Shown in pieces: positions 44,833 through 53,695 of a stretch of 64,000 nt of DNA (positions are counted from its first letter, which is position 1; the number at the start of each line of letters is the position of its first letter). The stretch comes from an uncultured Cellulomonadaceae bacterium (GTDB lineage Bacteria; Actinomycetota; Actinomycetes; Actinomycetales; Cellulomonadaceae). The notes beneath the pieces are model-generated. The model made no database searches, had not been told where the DNA came from, and was given only the letters and a program-made list of their open reading frames with translations. The translations under genes and the position numbers were made by a program. The stretch is from positions 372,001 through 436,000 of the forward strand of contig CANLXM010000002.1 of assembly GCA_947495165.1 (NCBI GenBank), given 5' to 3'.

Positions 44833-45300
44833 TCAGGAGATCGTCCACAGACAGATGGTCAGTGCCGCGTCCCGCCATGCGAGCCCGACCTGCGCGATGA
44901 GCTCGTCACCCATCGTAGGGGCGGTGGCCACCGTGGGGAGGCTGAGCACGGCGTGCTCGGGGAGCAGCGACTTGAGGTTGCCGCCGACGACGTTCGCGAT
45001 CTCACCGAACGCGTCGACCAGGTCGACCTCGGTCACCTCCTCGTCGGGCGCCATGCGCAGCAGCGCGCGCACGACGGCGTAGGCGTCCTCGCGGGGAGCG
45101 CGCACCGAGGTGCGGATCCCGAACGGGGAGTCGGCGCGGGTCATGTCGACCCAGGCGACGACGACGTCCTCGAGCGGGCCGAGCGGCTCGGCCTCCATCA
45201 GGAGCACCTCGCCGTCGTCGATCAGCGCGGCGAAGACCTCCTGAGCGACCGCGAGGATCTGCTCCGTGTCCGCGACCGTGGCGGTGTCGAGCGGGCTCAC
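44833..45300 (-). CDS. CheX-like CheY-P phosphatase
   Basis: 155 residues from a GTG that overlaps the upstream cheY-type stop (GTGA). The helix DAFGEIANVVGGNLKSLLPEH is the catalytic E-x-x-N-x-x-G-N motif of CheX/CheC phosphatases, here complete. An N-terminal Ser/Thr/Asp leader, a beta strand VVAWVDMTRADSPFGIRTSV and the C-terminal ALTICLWTIS follow the fold. It likely removes phosphate from one or both CheY proteins. Short gap (16 bases) to the next cheY-type gene. Confidence 0.8.
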   Translation of the reverse strand: MSPLDTATVADTEQILAVAQEVFAALIDDGEVLLMEAEPLGPLEDVVVAWVDMTRADSPFGIRTSVRAPREDAYAVVRALLRMAPDEEVTEVDLVDAFGEIANVVGGNLKSLLPEHAVLSLPTVATAPTMGDELIAQVGLAWRDAALTICLWTIS

Positions 45301-45695
45301 AGGACCTCCTCCTGCACAGGGAGCAGACCGAGCAGCTCCAGCTTGTCCCGGAGCGCGTCCGGGGTGAATGGCTTGATCAGGTACTCGTGCGCACCGGCGG
45401 CCAGCGCGCGGACGATCTGCCCGTGCTCGGACTCGGTCGTGACCATCATGAGCGTCACGCCGCGCCACTCGCGGTGCTCGCGCACCTTGGTGACGAACGT
45501 GAGGCCGTCCATGACGGGCATGTTCCAGTCGATGCAGCACAGGTCGAACACCGCGTCCTCGGCCGCGGCGGCGGCCATGGCGTCGAGCGCCTCCTGACCG
45601 TCACCCGCCTCGACGATGTCGTACCCCACGCCTCGGAGGATGCCGGCGATGATCCGCCGCATCGTCCTCGAGTCGTCGATGACCAGGGCTCTCAT
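45297..45695 (-). CDS. CheY-type response regulator
   Basis: 132 residues, single receiver domain: ALVIDDSRTMRRIIAGILRG (Asp7, Asp8), Asp56 in LCCIDWNMPVMDG, MMVTTESEHGQ and YLIKPFTPDALRDKL. The ATG overlaps the cheR stop by four bases and its stop overlaps the CheX-like GTG. The C-terminal helix is longer than in the other CheY and ends LLPVQEEVL. Confidence 0.9.
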   Translation of the reverse strand: MRALVIDDSRTMRRIIAGILRGVGYDIVEAGDGQEALDAMAAAAAEDAVFDLCCIDWNMPVMDGLTFVTKVREHREWRGVTLMMVTTESEHGQIVRALAAGAHEYLIKPFTPDALRDKLELLGLLPVQEEVL

Positions 45696-46516
45696 GTCGT
45701 CCTCCCGGACTGCAGCTGGTAGACGGCGCTCCGGCCGACGGGGACGCGGGCCCATCCCGCGTCCACACCCACGGTCGTCTCGGCGGCGCCGAGGACCAGG
45801 AAGCCCCCGGGCCGCACGACGGACCGGAGCTTGCGCAGGATCTCCTGCTTGACGGGCATCTCGAAGTAGATCAGGACGTTGCGGATGAACACGATGTCGA
45901 AAGGCCCAGGCATCGGCGCGTCCATCAGGTTGTGCTTGTGGAACGAGACGCGTGAGCGCAGGTCGTCGCTGATGGCCCACTGGGTGCCACGGCGGGCGAA
46001 GTGCTGCACCAGGTGCTTGGCCGCCAGGCCGCGGTTGACCTCGAGCTGCGTGAACAGCCCGGAGCGCGCGCGGTCGAGCACCTCGTTGGACAGGTCGGTC
46101 GCGGTGATGTCGAACCGGGGCCCCTGCGGGAACTCCTCGGCGAGCGTCATCGCGATCGAGTACGGCTCCTGGCCCGTCGAGCACGCCGCGGACCAGATCC
46201 GCAGGCTCGGCACGAACTTCCGCTCCGCGAGCAGCGTCGGCACGATGTGCTGGGTGAGCGCCTCGAACGGCTGGATGTCACGGAACCAGGACGTCTCGTT
46301 GGTCGTCATGGCCTCGACGACCATCTCGACCTCGAGGGTCGGGGCCACGCCCCGACGCAGGCCGACGACGTACTCGTCGACGCTCTTGCCGACCCGTCGC
46401 GCGAGCGGCAGCAGCCGGGACTCGACGAGGTATTCCTTGCCGGGCGCGAGGCTGATCGCGCTGCGGCGGCGGACAAGGTCCGCGACGTAGGAGAAGTTCT
46501 CCGTGGTCAGGGTCAT
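45692..46516 (-). CDS. cheR: chemotaxis protein methyltransferase CheR
   Basis: 274 residues. The N-terminal helical domain (MTLTTENFSYVADLVRRRS) is followed by the SAM-dependent methyltransferase: EAMTTNETSWFRDIQPFEAL, IWSAACSTGQEPYSIAMTL, FDITATDLSNEVLDRARSG and FDIVFIRNVLIYFEMPVKQ. It methylates glutamates of the MCPs encoded nearby. No TPR and no pentapeptide-binding extension. ATG overlaps the cheB stop (ATGA). Confidence 0.95.
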   Translation of the reverse strand: MTLTTENFSYVADLVRRRSAISLAPGKEYLVESRLLPLARRVGKSVDEYVVGLRRGVAPTLEVEMVVEAMTTNETSWFRDIQPFEALTQHIVPTLLAERKFVPSLRIWSAACSTGQEPYSIAMTLAEEFPQGPRFDITATDLSNEVLDRARSGLFTQLEVNRGLAAKHLVQHFARRGTQWAISDDLRSRVSFHKHNLMDAPMPGPFDIVFIRNVLIYFEMPVKQEILRKLRSVVRPGGFLVLGAAETTVGVDAGWARVPVGRSAVYQLQSGRTT

Positions 46517-47652
46517 GATCTTCCCCCCGTTCGGTAGTAGTCGTTGCGGGCCACGCGGCCCGTGATGGAGCTGGAGAACTCGGCGAGGGGCAGCGTCTTG
46601 TGGGCGAGCCCCGCCCCGACGACGGCGCCGGGCATGCCCCACACCACCGACGTCTGCTCGTCCTGCGCGATCACCGTGCCGCCTGCGGTGACCACCTGAC
46701 CGGCGCCGGTGCGCCCGTCCGAGCCCATCCCGGTCAGCACCACGGCGAGGAGCTCCCCGCCGTAGTGGGCGACCGCGGAGCGGAACATGACGTCGACCGA
46801 CGGGCGGCAGAAGTTCACGGGATCGCCGTGAGTGATCGCGACCGTCGGCGCTCCGGGGCGACCGGTGATCTCCATGTGCGTGTCACCGGGTGCGATGTAC
46901 ACGGTCCCCGGCACGATCCGCTGACCGTGCTCGGCCTCGACGACCGTGGAGGGCCCGAGCCGGTCGAGCCGGTGCGCGAGCTGCGCCGTGAACAGCGGTG
47001 GCATGTGCTGGGTGATCAGCACGGGCACGGGCAGCGGGGAGGTTATCCCGCGCAGCACGTGGGAGAGCGCCTCGGGTCCTCCGGTCGAGGACCCGACGAC
47101 GACGGCGCGCACCGGGTGGGTGGGCGCGACGGGGGCGGGACCCGAGGGAGGCTTGTGCCCGACGGCGGGGCGCAGCGACGTCGTCGGCGCTCCCGGGCGG
47201 GAGGGGGCGAAGGCGGGGGCCGCTGCCGCCGCGCGGCGCAGGGGCCCGCGGCCCGCGAGCGCGAGGAGCTTGGGGCCGAGCTGCTCGCCGACCTGCGCGA
47301 GCGCAGCCTGCACGGAGCCCACGTTCGCGGGCTTGGTGACGTAGTCCGTCGCGCCGGCGGCGAGGGCGTCGAGCGTCGCGGTCGCGCCGCGGGCCGTCAG
47401 CGTGGAGAACATGATGATCGGGACGCGCACGCCGCGCTTGCGCAGCGCACGGACGGCCTCGACGCCGTTCATCTCCGGCATCTCGATGTCCATCGTGATG
47501 GCGTCCGGCTTGAGCTGGTCGTACTTTGTGATCGCCAGCGCGCCATTGGCGGCGGTGCCGACGATCTCGATCTCAGGGTTGGCCTCGAGCGCCTGGACCA
47601 CGAGCCGGCGGATGACGACCGAGTCGTCGACCACGAGTACACGCACGCCCAT
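46513..47652 (-). CDS. cheB: protein-glutamate methylesterase CheB
   Basis: 379 residues from the ATG that follows GGAGGGGAGG; an earlier ATG adds eight residues. Receiver domain with VLVVDDSVVIRRL (Asp9, Asp10) and phospho-acceptor Asp55 in ITMDIEMPEMNG. An Ala/Pro-rich linker (~145-190) precedes the methylesterase domain: nucleophile Ser in VVGSSTGGPEALS, His in LITQHMPPLFT and Asp in GMGSDGRTGAG. Removes MCP methyl groups and deamidates glutamines. First gene of the operon, with a sigma-28-type promoter 59 bases upstream. No CheD is in the window. Confidence 0.95.
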   Translation of the reverse strand: MGVRVLVVDDSVVIRRLVVQALEANPEIEIVGTAANGALAITKYDQLKPDAITMDIEMPEMNGVEAVRALRKRGVRVPIIMFSTLTARGATATLDALAAGATDYVTKPANVGSVQAALAQVGEQLGPKLLALAGRGPLRRAAAAAPAFAPSRPGAPTTSLRPAVGHKPPSGPAPVAPTHPVRAVVVGSSTGGPEALSHVLRGITSPLPVPVLITQHMPPLFTAQLAHRLDRLGPSTVVEAEHGQRIVPGTVYIAPGDTHMEITGRPGAPTVAITHGDPVNFCRPSVDVMFRSAVAHYGGELLAVVLTGMGSDGRTGAGQVVTAGGTVIAQDEQTSVVWGMPGAVVGAGLAHKTLPLAEFSSSITGRVARNDYYRTGGRS

Positions 47653-47711
47653 GGGCACCTCCCCTCCGAAGGACACAGCCGAGGTGCCGCCATCCGGCCC
47701 CTCGGCTCTAT

Positions 47712-47738
47712 CTATCGGCCCCGTTCACAAACATGTGA
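47712..47738 (-). promoter_or_regulatory. sigma-28 (FliA/SigD)-type promoter before cheB
   Basis: Minus strand: TCAC, 15-base spacer, GCCGATAG. The -10 matches the flagellar sigma consensus in seven of eight bases; the -35 is weaker. Start codon 59 bases downstream. Confidence 0.6.
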
Positions 47739-47853
47739 GCGCAGTTCCCGCACGAGCGCACGGCCCGGGCGACCGCAGCGTCGGCGCCGGAGACCGTAAG
47801 GTCTGGGTCAGCGAGGTTCGCGACGCCGCCCCACCCGCCCGAGAGGACTGACC

Positions 47854-48981
47854 ATGCTCGTCCAGGCCGACCGCATGCTGCACGACGACGGAACGCTCGC
47901 CCCCGGCTGGGTGCGCCTGGACGGCGACGTGATCGCCGACGTCGGGCACGGCGACGCGCCCGACGCTCCCGACGTCCGCGTGAGCGTGCTCGCCCCCGGC
48001 CTCGTCGACGTGCACTGCCACGGCGGCGGCGGCGGCTCCTTCGCGACGACGGACCCGGCCGAGGCGCGCCTCGCGCTCGAGGCGCACCGCCGCCACGGGA
48101 CGACGACGACGATCGCCAGCCTCGTCACGGCCCCCCACGACGTGCTGCTCGAGCAGGTCGCGTTCCTCGCGTCGCTGACGGACGCCGGCGAGATCGCCGG
48201 GATCCACCTCGAGGGCCCGTGGCTGAGCCCCGCGTTCTGCGGCGCGCACGACCCCGCGCTGCTCGAGGCCCCGCTCGCCGAGCGCACCGACCCGCTGATC
48301 GCGGCGGGGCGCGGCGCGGTGCGCATGGTCACGCTCGCGCCCGAGCTCGAGGGCGGGATCGACGCGGTCCGCCGCCTGAGCGCCCAGGGCGTGCACGCCG
48401 CCGTCGGGCACACCGACGCGGACGAGACCGTCGTGGCCCAGGCCGTCGAGGCCGGGTCACGCATGGTCACGCACCTGTTCAACGCGATGCGCCCCATCCA
48501 CCACCGCGCGCCGGGCCCCGTGCCGACCGTGCTCGACGACCCTCGGGTGACGGTCGAGCTCGTCGCCGACGGCGCGCACGTGCACCCGCTCGTCCTGGAC
48601 ATGGCGTCCCGGGCGGCCGCGGGCGGCTTCGTGCTCGTCACCGACGCGATCGCCGCCGCGCTGGCCCCGGACGGGCACTACCGGCTCGGGGAGCTGGACG
48701 TCGTCGTGACCGACGGCGTCCCGCGCCTCGCGTCGAACGGGTCGATCGCCGGTTCCACGCTCACGCTGCACCGGGCCGTGCAGGTGATGGTCGCCGCGGG
48801 CTGCCCCCTCGAGGGCGCGCTCGTCGCGGCGACCGCGACGCCCGCGGACCTGTTCGAGCTCGGCGGACCGGGCGGCGTCGGGCGCCTGACGCCGGGCCTG
48901 CGCGCCGACCTGCTGGCGCTCACGGACGACCTGGCCATCACGGCCGTCATGCGCGCCGGCACCTGGCTCCGCACGCCCTAA
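47854..48981 (+). CDS. nagA: N-acetylglucosamine-6-phosphate deacetylase
   Basis: 375 residues. The amidohydrolase fold is visible: VDVHCHGGGGGSF metal and substrate site, HRRHGTTTTIASLV, IHLEGPWLSP with the bridging Glu, GHTDADETV, THLFNAMRPIHHRAPG, and LVTDAIAAALAPDGHY near the catalytic Asp. It hydrolyses GlcNAc-6-phosphate to glucosamine-6-phosphate and acetate during aminosugar recycling. No nagB or transporter gene nearby. It converges with the chemoreceptor genes and is followed by a nested inverted repeat. Confidence 0.95.
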   Translation: MLVQADRMLHDDGTLAPGWVRLDGDVIADVGHGDAPDAPDVRVSVLAPGLVDVHCHGGGGGSFATTDPAEARLALEAHRRHGTTTTIASLVTAPHDVLLEQVAFLASLTDAGEIAGIHLEGPWLSPAFCGAHDPALLEAPLAERTDPLIAAGRGAVRMVTLAPELEGGIDAVRRLSAQGVHAAVGHTDADETVVAQAVEAGSRMVTHLFNAMRPIHHRAPGPVPTVLDDPRVTVELVADGAHVHPLVLDMASRAAAGGFVLVTDAIAAALAPDGHYRLGELDVVVTDGVPRLASNGSIAGSTLTLHRAVQVMVAAGCPLEGALVAATATPADLFELGGPGGVGRLTPGLRADLLALTDDLAITAVMRAGTWLRTP

Positions 48982-49044
48982 CCCCGGCAGCCCCGCCGCC
49001 GCGCTGCCCGCCGCCGCGCTGCTCCGTCGTCGCGCCGCACAAAC

Positions 49045-49124
49045 GCCGCCGAGTCCGATAGTTGCGTCCCGACTCCGACAGGAGGTCCTGTCAGACTGGG
49101 GGCAGAACTATCGGACTCGGCGGC
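49045..49124. repeat. nested inverted repeat between nagA and a chemoreceptor gene
   Basis: Outer arms 49045-49063 and 49106-49124 are perfect 19-base reverse complements (core CCGAGTCCGATAGTT). Inside the 42-base loop a second stem GACAGGA/TCCTGTC (49077-49083, 49086-49092) exists. It lies between convergent genes, so termination is likely. The long symmetrical arms also suggest a repetitive element. Confidence 0.7.
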
Positions 49125-49166
49125 TGGTGGGGGGCGTGCGGCGCCCGTGGGGCGCGCGGCCGGTGG

Positions 49167-50813
49167 TCAGTAGGTGAAGCGGGAGACGTCGGCGCGCAGG
49201 CGGGTGGCCATCTCGGCGAGCTCGGCGGTGCGCTGGGACATCTGCGTGATGACCGTGGTCGTCTCCTCCGAGGTCTGAGCCACCGTCTGCACGCTGCCCG
49301 CGATGTCGCTCGACCCCGTCGCGGCCTCCGACACCGACCGCGACATCTCGTTCGTGGTCGCCGTCTGCTCCTCGACCGCCGAGGCGATCGTCAGCTGGTA
49401 GTCGTTGATCGAGGCGATGATCTGGCTGATCTCGTCGATCGCGGAGACCGCACCCGCAGTGTCGGCCTGGATCGCCTCGACCCGACGCGCGATGTCCTCC
49501 GTGGCTCGCGCGGTCTCCTGCGCCAGGTCCTTGACCTCCGAGGCCACCACCGCGAAGCCCTTGCCGGCCTCACCGGCACGCGCCGCCTCGATCGTCGCGT
49601 TCAGCGCGAGCAGGTTCGTCTGCTCCGCGATCGACGTGATCGCCTTGACCACGTCACCGATCTCCTGGCTCGACGTCCCCAACCGGGCAACCGTCTCGCT
49701 CGTCGACGCCGCCACACCCGTGGCCTGCGACGCCACCCGAGCAGCCTCGGCAGCGTTCTGCGCGATCTCCCGGATCGAAGCACCCATCTGCTCCGCACCC
49801 GCCGCCGTCGTCTGCACGTTGCGCGAGACCTGCTCCGCCGACGCCGCCACCGAGGCGATCTGCTGCGACTGCTCACCCGTGGCGGCAGTCACCTGACCGG
49901 CGCCCGCCATCATGTCCTGGCTCGTCGTGTCCAGCTCCGAGGCCCGGTCACCGAGGTCCGCCAGCGTCGAGCGCAGCGCTGCCTGGGCGGTCGTGAGGTC
50001 GCGCGCCATCTGCCCGATCTCGTCGTTCGCCGCGACGTCGGCCGTGATCGTCAGGTCACCCTGCGCCATCGCACCGAGCGCGGTCCGAACCGTCTCGACC
50101 GACCGGCGGATGCCGCCGGCGACGAGGACGCCGACCCACGAGGCGGCCAGGACCGCAGCGCCCAGCACGACGACGAGGATGAGGAACGACTGCGCCCCGG
50201 AGTCCTCAGCGTCCGCGGCGATGCCCTGGGAGTACTGGTCCAGCAGCGCCTTGGTCGCGTCCAGCGCGTCCACGAAGGTGTCCTTGAGCGGCTCGGACTG
50301 CTCCATGAGGACCGACGAGTACGTCTCGCGGTCGTCAGCCAGGATCGCCGGGACCAGCGCGGAATCGCGCACGTCCTTCCAGGCGGTCCAGCCCTCGAGG
50401 AACACGTACCACTCCGCCGGCGTGAGGCCCACGGTCGCGGCCTCCAGCACGGTGATCGCGCCGTCGATCTCGGCGTCGTTCTCCGCCTGGCTGTCGAGCC
50501 ACGCCTGCTTGGAGCCGGCGTCCGGTGCTGCTGCCGCCTGCCCGACGATCATGCGCGCCTTGAGCTGGCCCTGGTGGACGGTCTGGAGCGGTGCGAGCAC
50601 GCCGGTCTGGACCGCGGTGAGCGAGCCGACGTCGTCGGTGAGGGTCTTGATGCCCGCGCCGGCGACGACGCCGCTGCTGATCGCGGCGACCGCGAAGAGG
50701 GCGACGACCGCGAGGATCTTGGTGCGGACCCCGAGGTCGCGGAACCTGCGCCGCGGGGCGGCCTGGGTGGTGTCGGCTGTGGTGACGGGTGTAGCAACGG
50801 CGTAGGTGCTCAC
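49167..50813 (-). CDS. methyl-accepting chemotaxis protein
   Basis: 548 residues. TM1 ~32-55, an extracytoplasmic helical sensor (~56-205, 4HB-like with [20 protein letters not shown]), TM2 ~208-234, HAMP ~235-285, and the cytoplasmic hairpin with tip [20 protein letters not shown] (~392) continuing [28 protein letters not shown]-terminal VSRFTY. The sensor ligand is unknown. Same strand as, and downstream of, the other receptor gene (50-base gap). Neither sensor shares obvious sequence with the others. Confidence 0.92.
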   Translation of the reverse strand: MSTYAVATPVTTADTTQAAPRRRFRDLGVRTKILAVVALFAVAAISSGVVAGAGIKTLTDDVGSLTAVQTGVLAPLQTVHQGQLKARMIVGQAAAAPDAGSKQAWLDSQAENDAEIDGAITVLEAATVGLTPAEWYVFLEGWTAWKDVRDSALVPAILADDRETYSSVLMEQSEPLKDTFVDALDATKALLDQYSQGIAADAEDSGAQSFLILVVVLGAAVLAASWVGVLVAGGIRRSVETVRTALGAMAQGDLTITADVAANDEIGQMARDLTTAQAALRSTLADLGDRASELDTTSQDMMAGAGQVTAATGEQSQQIASVAASAEQVSRNVQTTAAGAEQMGASIREIAQNAAEAARVASQATGVAASTSETVARLGTSSQEIGDVVKAITSIAEQTNLLALNATIEAARAGEAGKGFAVVASEVKDLAQETARATEDIARRVEAIQADTAGAVSAIDEISQIIASINDYQLTIASAVEEQTATTNEMSRSVSEAATGSSDIAGSVQTVAQTSEETTTVITQMSQRTAELAEMATRLRADVSRFTY

Positions 50814-50863
50814 GGTCGTTGCCTCCTTCCTGGTGCGAGTGGGTGGTGCGGGCGATGGGTGAC

Positions 50864-52453
50864 TCAGATGGTGAAGGTGGAGACCTTCTGGCGCAGGCCG
50901 TCGGCGACGGCCACGAGCTCGGCGACGGCGTCGCTCATCTGGGTGACGGTGGCGCTCGAGGACTGTGCGGACTCGGCGACGCCGGTGATGTTGGTGGCGA
51001 TGTCACCCGAGCCGTCCGCGGCCTGGGCCACGGAGCGGGACATCTCGTTGGTCGTCGCCGTCTGCTCCTCGACCGCCGAGGCGATCGTCATCTGGAAGTC
51101 GTTGATCGAGGAGATGACCTCGGTGATCTGCTCGATCGCGTGCACGGCGGACGCCGTCTGGGACTGCACGTCGGCGATACGGCGCGCGATGTCCTCGGCG
51201 GCCCGCGCGGACTCCCCGGCGAGGTCCTTGACCTCGGAGGCCACGACCGCGAAGCCCTTGCCGGCCTCACCGGCGCGCGCGGCCTCGATCGTCGCGTTGA
51301 GCGCGAGCAGGTTCGTCTGCTCGGCGATCGACGTGATCGCCTTGACGACGTTGCCGATCTCCTGGCTGGACGCGCCGAGCTCGCCGATGGTCACCGCCGT
51401 CGCCCCCGAGATCTGCACGGCCTGCGCCGCGACGCGGGCTGCCTCGGCGGCGTTCTGTGCGATCTCGCGGATCGACGCGCCCATCTCCTCCGCACCGGCG
51501 GCGGCGGACTGCACGTTGCGCGAGACCTCCTCGGCGGCCGAGGCCACGACGCCCGCCTGCGCGGAGGTCTCCTCCGCCACGGCGGACACGTGCGTGTTGG
51601 CACCGGACAGCTGCTCCGCTGACGCGGCGACCACACGGGCGTTCTCGACGACGTGCGTCAGGACGTCCCGCAGCTGCTCCTGCGCGGCGTTGTACGCGTG
51701 CGCCATCTGGCCGAGCTCGTCCTCGCTGGACGCGGTGACCTCGTGCGTGAGGTCGCCGGTCGCGAGGACCTCGAGGGAGGTCCGCACGGCCGCGACGTCG
51801 CGGGTGATGCGGCGCACCACGAGCAAGGTCAGGGCGAGCGAGATGGCGGTGCCGACCACGAAGCCAACAGCCAGCACGATGATCATGGTGCGGATCTCCT
51901 GCTGAGCGGCTGCGAGCAGCTTGCCCACCTGCACGTCGATCTGCGCCTGGGCGAGCACGAGCGCACGCCCGGTGCGGTCCGGGTCGGCGGCGACGTCGGC
52001 GGCCATCGCGCCCTCGACCCCCACGGCGTCCCCGGCCTCGGCCAGCGGCCGCAGCGCGGCGTCGCGGTAGACGGTCCACGCGTTCCAGCGGTCGACGAAG
52101 TCGCGCCACTGCTGGGTGTCCGACTGCGCGTAGCTGCTGACCGACTCGATCAGCCGGGTGACATCACGGTCGTTCCAGTCCGACGACGTCAGGTACTGGG
52201 TGCGCGCACCCTCGTCGGTCGCCCCGGCCGCGCGGCGGACCAGCAGGTTGCTGGTCTCGACAGCGGCACGGAGATCGCCGAGGCTCGTCTTGAGCTCGCC
52301 CGTCAGGACGTTGAGCTCCTTCATGTTGGACTCGGCACGGACGAGCGCGACCGCGCCGGACCCGCCGACGAGGGCGAAGACGCCGAGCAGCACGAGGACC
52401 GCGGTCAGGATCTTGACGCCGACCGGGCGGTTCCAGAACCAGGAGGTGTTCAT
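50864..52453 (-). CDS. methyl-accepting chemotaxis protein coupled to a sugar-binding lipoprotein
   Basis: 529 residues. TM1 ~13-34, sensor ~35-188 with helical segments ([38 protein letters not shown]), TM2 ~189-213, HAMP, and hairpin tip [20 protein letters not shown] (~377). C-terminal KVSTFTI. The ATG overlaps the stop of the upstream sugar-binding lipoprotein gene (TGATG), so both are co-translated. The obvious reading is that the lipoprotein presents a ligand to this receptor, as in galactose, ribose or ChvE-type chemotaxis. Confidence 0.92.
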   Translation of the reverse strand: MNTSWFWNRPVGVKILTAVLVLLGVFALVGGSGAVALVRAESNMKELNVLTGELKTSLGDLRAAVETSNLLVRRAAGATDEGARTQYLTSSDWNDRDVTRLIESVSSYAQSDTQQWRDFVDRWNAWTVYRDAALRPLAEAGDAVGVEGAMAADVAADPDRTGRALVLAQAQIDVQVGKLLAAAQQEIRTMIIVLAVGFVVGTAISLALTLLVVRRITRDVAAVRTSLEVLATGDLTHEVTASSEDELGQMAHAYNAAQEQLRDVLTHVVENARVVAASAEQLSGANTHVSAVAEETSAQAGVVASAAEEVSRNVQSAAAGAEEMGASIREIAQNAAEAARVAAQAVQISGATAVTIGELGASSQEIGNVVKAITSIAEQTNLLALNATIEAARAGEAGKGFAVVASEVKDLAGESARAAEDIARRIADVQSQTASAVHAIEQITEVISSINDFQMTIASAVEEQTATTNEMSRSVAQAADGSGDIATNITGVAESAQSSSATVTQMSDAVAELVAVADGLRQKVSTFTI

Positions 52454-53538
52454 CAGAGTTCCGCCTTGTCGAGGAAGCCCGAGTCCAGCAGGAGGGCTTC
52501 GTAGTTGTCCTGGGTCACGAGCACGGGCGGCAGCACGTAGGTCGCGACCACCTTGGAGCCGTTGTCGTAGGTGGCGACGTCGTTGGTCTCGGGCTCGTGC
52601 CCCTTGAGGAGCGCGTCACCCATGGTGACGACGACCTCGGCGAGGAGCGCCGAGTCCTTGAAGATCGTGGAGGTCTGCGCACCGTCGCGGATCAGGCGCG
52701 CGGCGCTGAGCTGGGCGTCCTGGCCCGTGACGACGGGCCACGGCTGAGAGTCGCTTCCGTACCCGGCGGCCTCAGCCTTGCCGAGGATGTTCTCGGCCAG
52801 GGTGTCGTTGGGGGCGAGCACGGCATCGACCCGCTTGCCTGCTCCGTAGTGCTTGCTCAGCAGCCCTTCCATGCGGGTGCCTGCGGCCTCACCGTCCCAG
52901 CCCGGGGTGGCGACCGTCGCGAAGTCCGTCTCTCCCGAGCCGACGACGAGGGTCCCGTCCTTGAGGTAGGGCTCGAGCACGCTCATCGCGCCCTCGAAGA
53001 ACAGCGACGCGTTGTTGTCGTCCGGCGAGCCGGCGAAGACCTCGATCGAGAACGGGCCGGCGGCCCCGGTCGGCTGCCCGAGGTCGTCGAGCACCCCGAG
53101 TCCCTGCAGGAGGCTGGTGCCCTGCTGCAGCCCGACCTTCTGGTTGTCGAAGGTGGCGTAGTAGTCGATGTCCGCGGTGCCCGTGATGAGGCGGTCGTAG
53201 GCGATGACCGGGACGTCGGCGGCGGCGGCGGTCGCGAGCGGCCCGCCGAGCGCGGAGCCGTCGATCGAGCCGACGATGAGGAGGTCGGCACCCGCGGCGA
53301 GCTCGGCGTCGAGCTGGGAGACCTGCGTCGCCACGTCGTCCTGGGCGAAGTACAGCTCGACGTCGTGGTCGAGCAGCTCCAGCTGCGTCTTGAGGGCGTT
53401 GCCGCGCACGACCCACGCCTCTTCGGCGTCCGTCGGCATGAACACGCCGACCCGGCTGGTGGGTGCGTCCGCGGTGCATGCGGCGAGCGGGAGCACGAGC
53501 GCTGCGGCCAGGGCAGCGCCGAGGTACCTGCGTCTCAT
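52453..53538 (-). CDS. sugar-binding lipoprotein (XylF/ChvE-like periplasmic-binding-protein fold)
   Basis: 361 residues from the ATG that opens a lipoprotein signal (lipobox LPLAAC, Cys21); an earlier frame has no such feature. The mature protein has the type 1 periplasmic-binding fold of the xylose/ChvE group: [77 protein letters not shown], and [20 protein letters not shown]. No ABC permease or ATPase gene lies beside it. Instead it is coupled to a chemoreceptor gene, so its main job is probably ligand capture for chemotaxis. A sigma-28-type promoter stands 44 bases before its start. Confidence 0.88.
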   Translation of the reverse strand: MRRRYLGAALAAALVLPLAACTADAPTSRVGVFMPTDAEEAWVVRGNALKTQLELLDHDVELYFAQDDVATQVSQLDAELAAGADLLIVGSIDGSALGGPLATAAAADVPVIAYDRLITGTADIDYYATFDNQKVGLQQGTSLLQGLGVLDDLGQPTGAAGPFSIEVFAGSPDDNNASLFFEGAMSVLEPYLKDGTLVVGSGETDFATVATPGWDGEAAGTRMEGLLSKHYGAGKRVDAVLAPNDTLAENILGKAEAAGYGSDSQPWPVVTGQDAQLSAARLIRDGAQTSTIFKDSALLAEVVVTMGDALLKGHEPETNDVATYDNGSKVVATYVLPPVLVTQDNYEALLLDSGFLDKAEL

Positions 53539-53582
53539 CGTTGGTCGTCCTGACGTGGTGAGGTGACATCCTGTCCCTCGCC

Positions 53583-53609
53583 CTATCGGCAGGATCCTGC
53601 GGTTCAGTA
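53583..53609 (-). promoter_or_regulatory. sigma-28 (FliA/SigD)-type promoter before the sugar-binding lipoprotein gene
   Basis: Minus strand: TACT, 15-base spacer, GCCGATAG. The -10 fits flagellar sigma factors; the -35 is poor. Start codon 44 bases downstream. Confidence 0.55.
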
Positions 53610-53641
53610 GGCGCCCAGCGGGTGCTTGTTCACCGAAGCGA

Positions 53642-53676
53642 CACCAGGCGCGCACCCGGTGGGTGCACGCCTGGTG
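53642..53676 (-). terminator. terminator hairpin at the end of the cheA operon
   Basis: A 16-bp stem with 3-base loop (53642-53657 with 53661-53676). The one imperfect pair is G-U in the minus-strand transcript, which marks it as the terminator of the chemoreceptor gene ending just upstream of it at 53696. It separates the cheA operon from the sugar-binding lipoprotein transcript. Confidence 0.85.
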
Positions 53677-53695
53677 CCGGCTGCGTCGGTGAAGG

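Noticed and set aside
49055..49062. CCGATAG in the nested repeat as a further sigma-28 -10
   Set aside because: The leading G-C pair of GCCGATA is TC here, it is duplicated by the repeat symmetry, and neither direction leads into a gene start.
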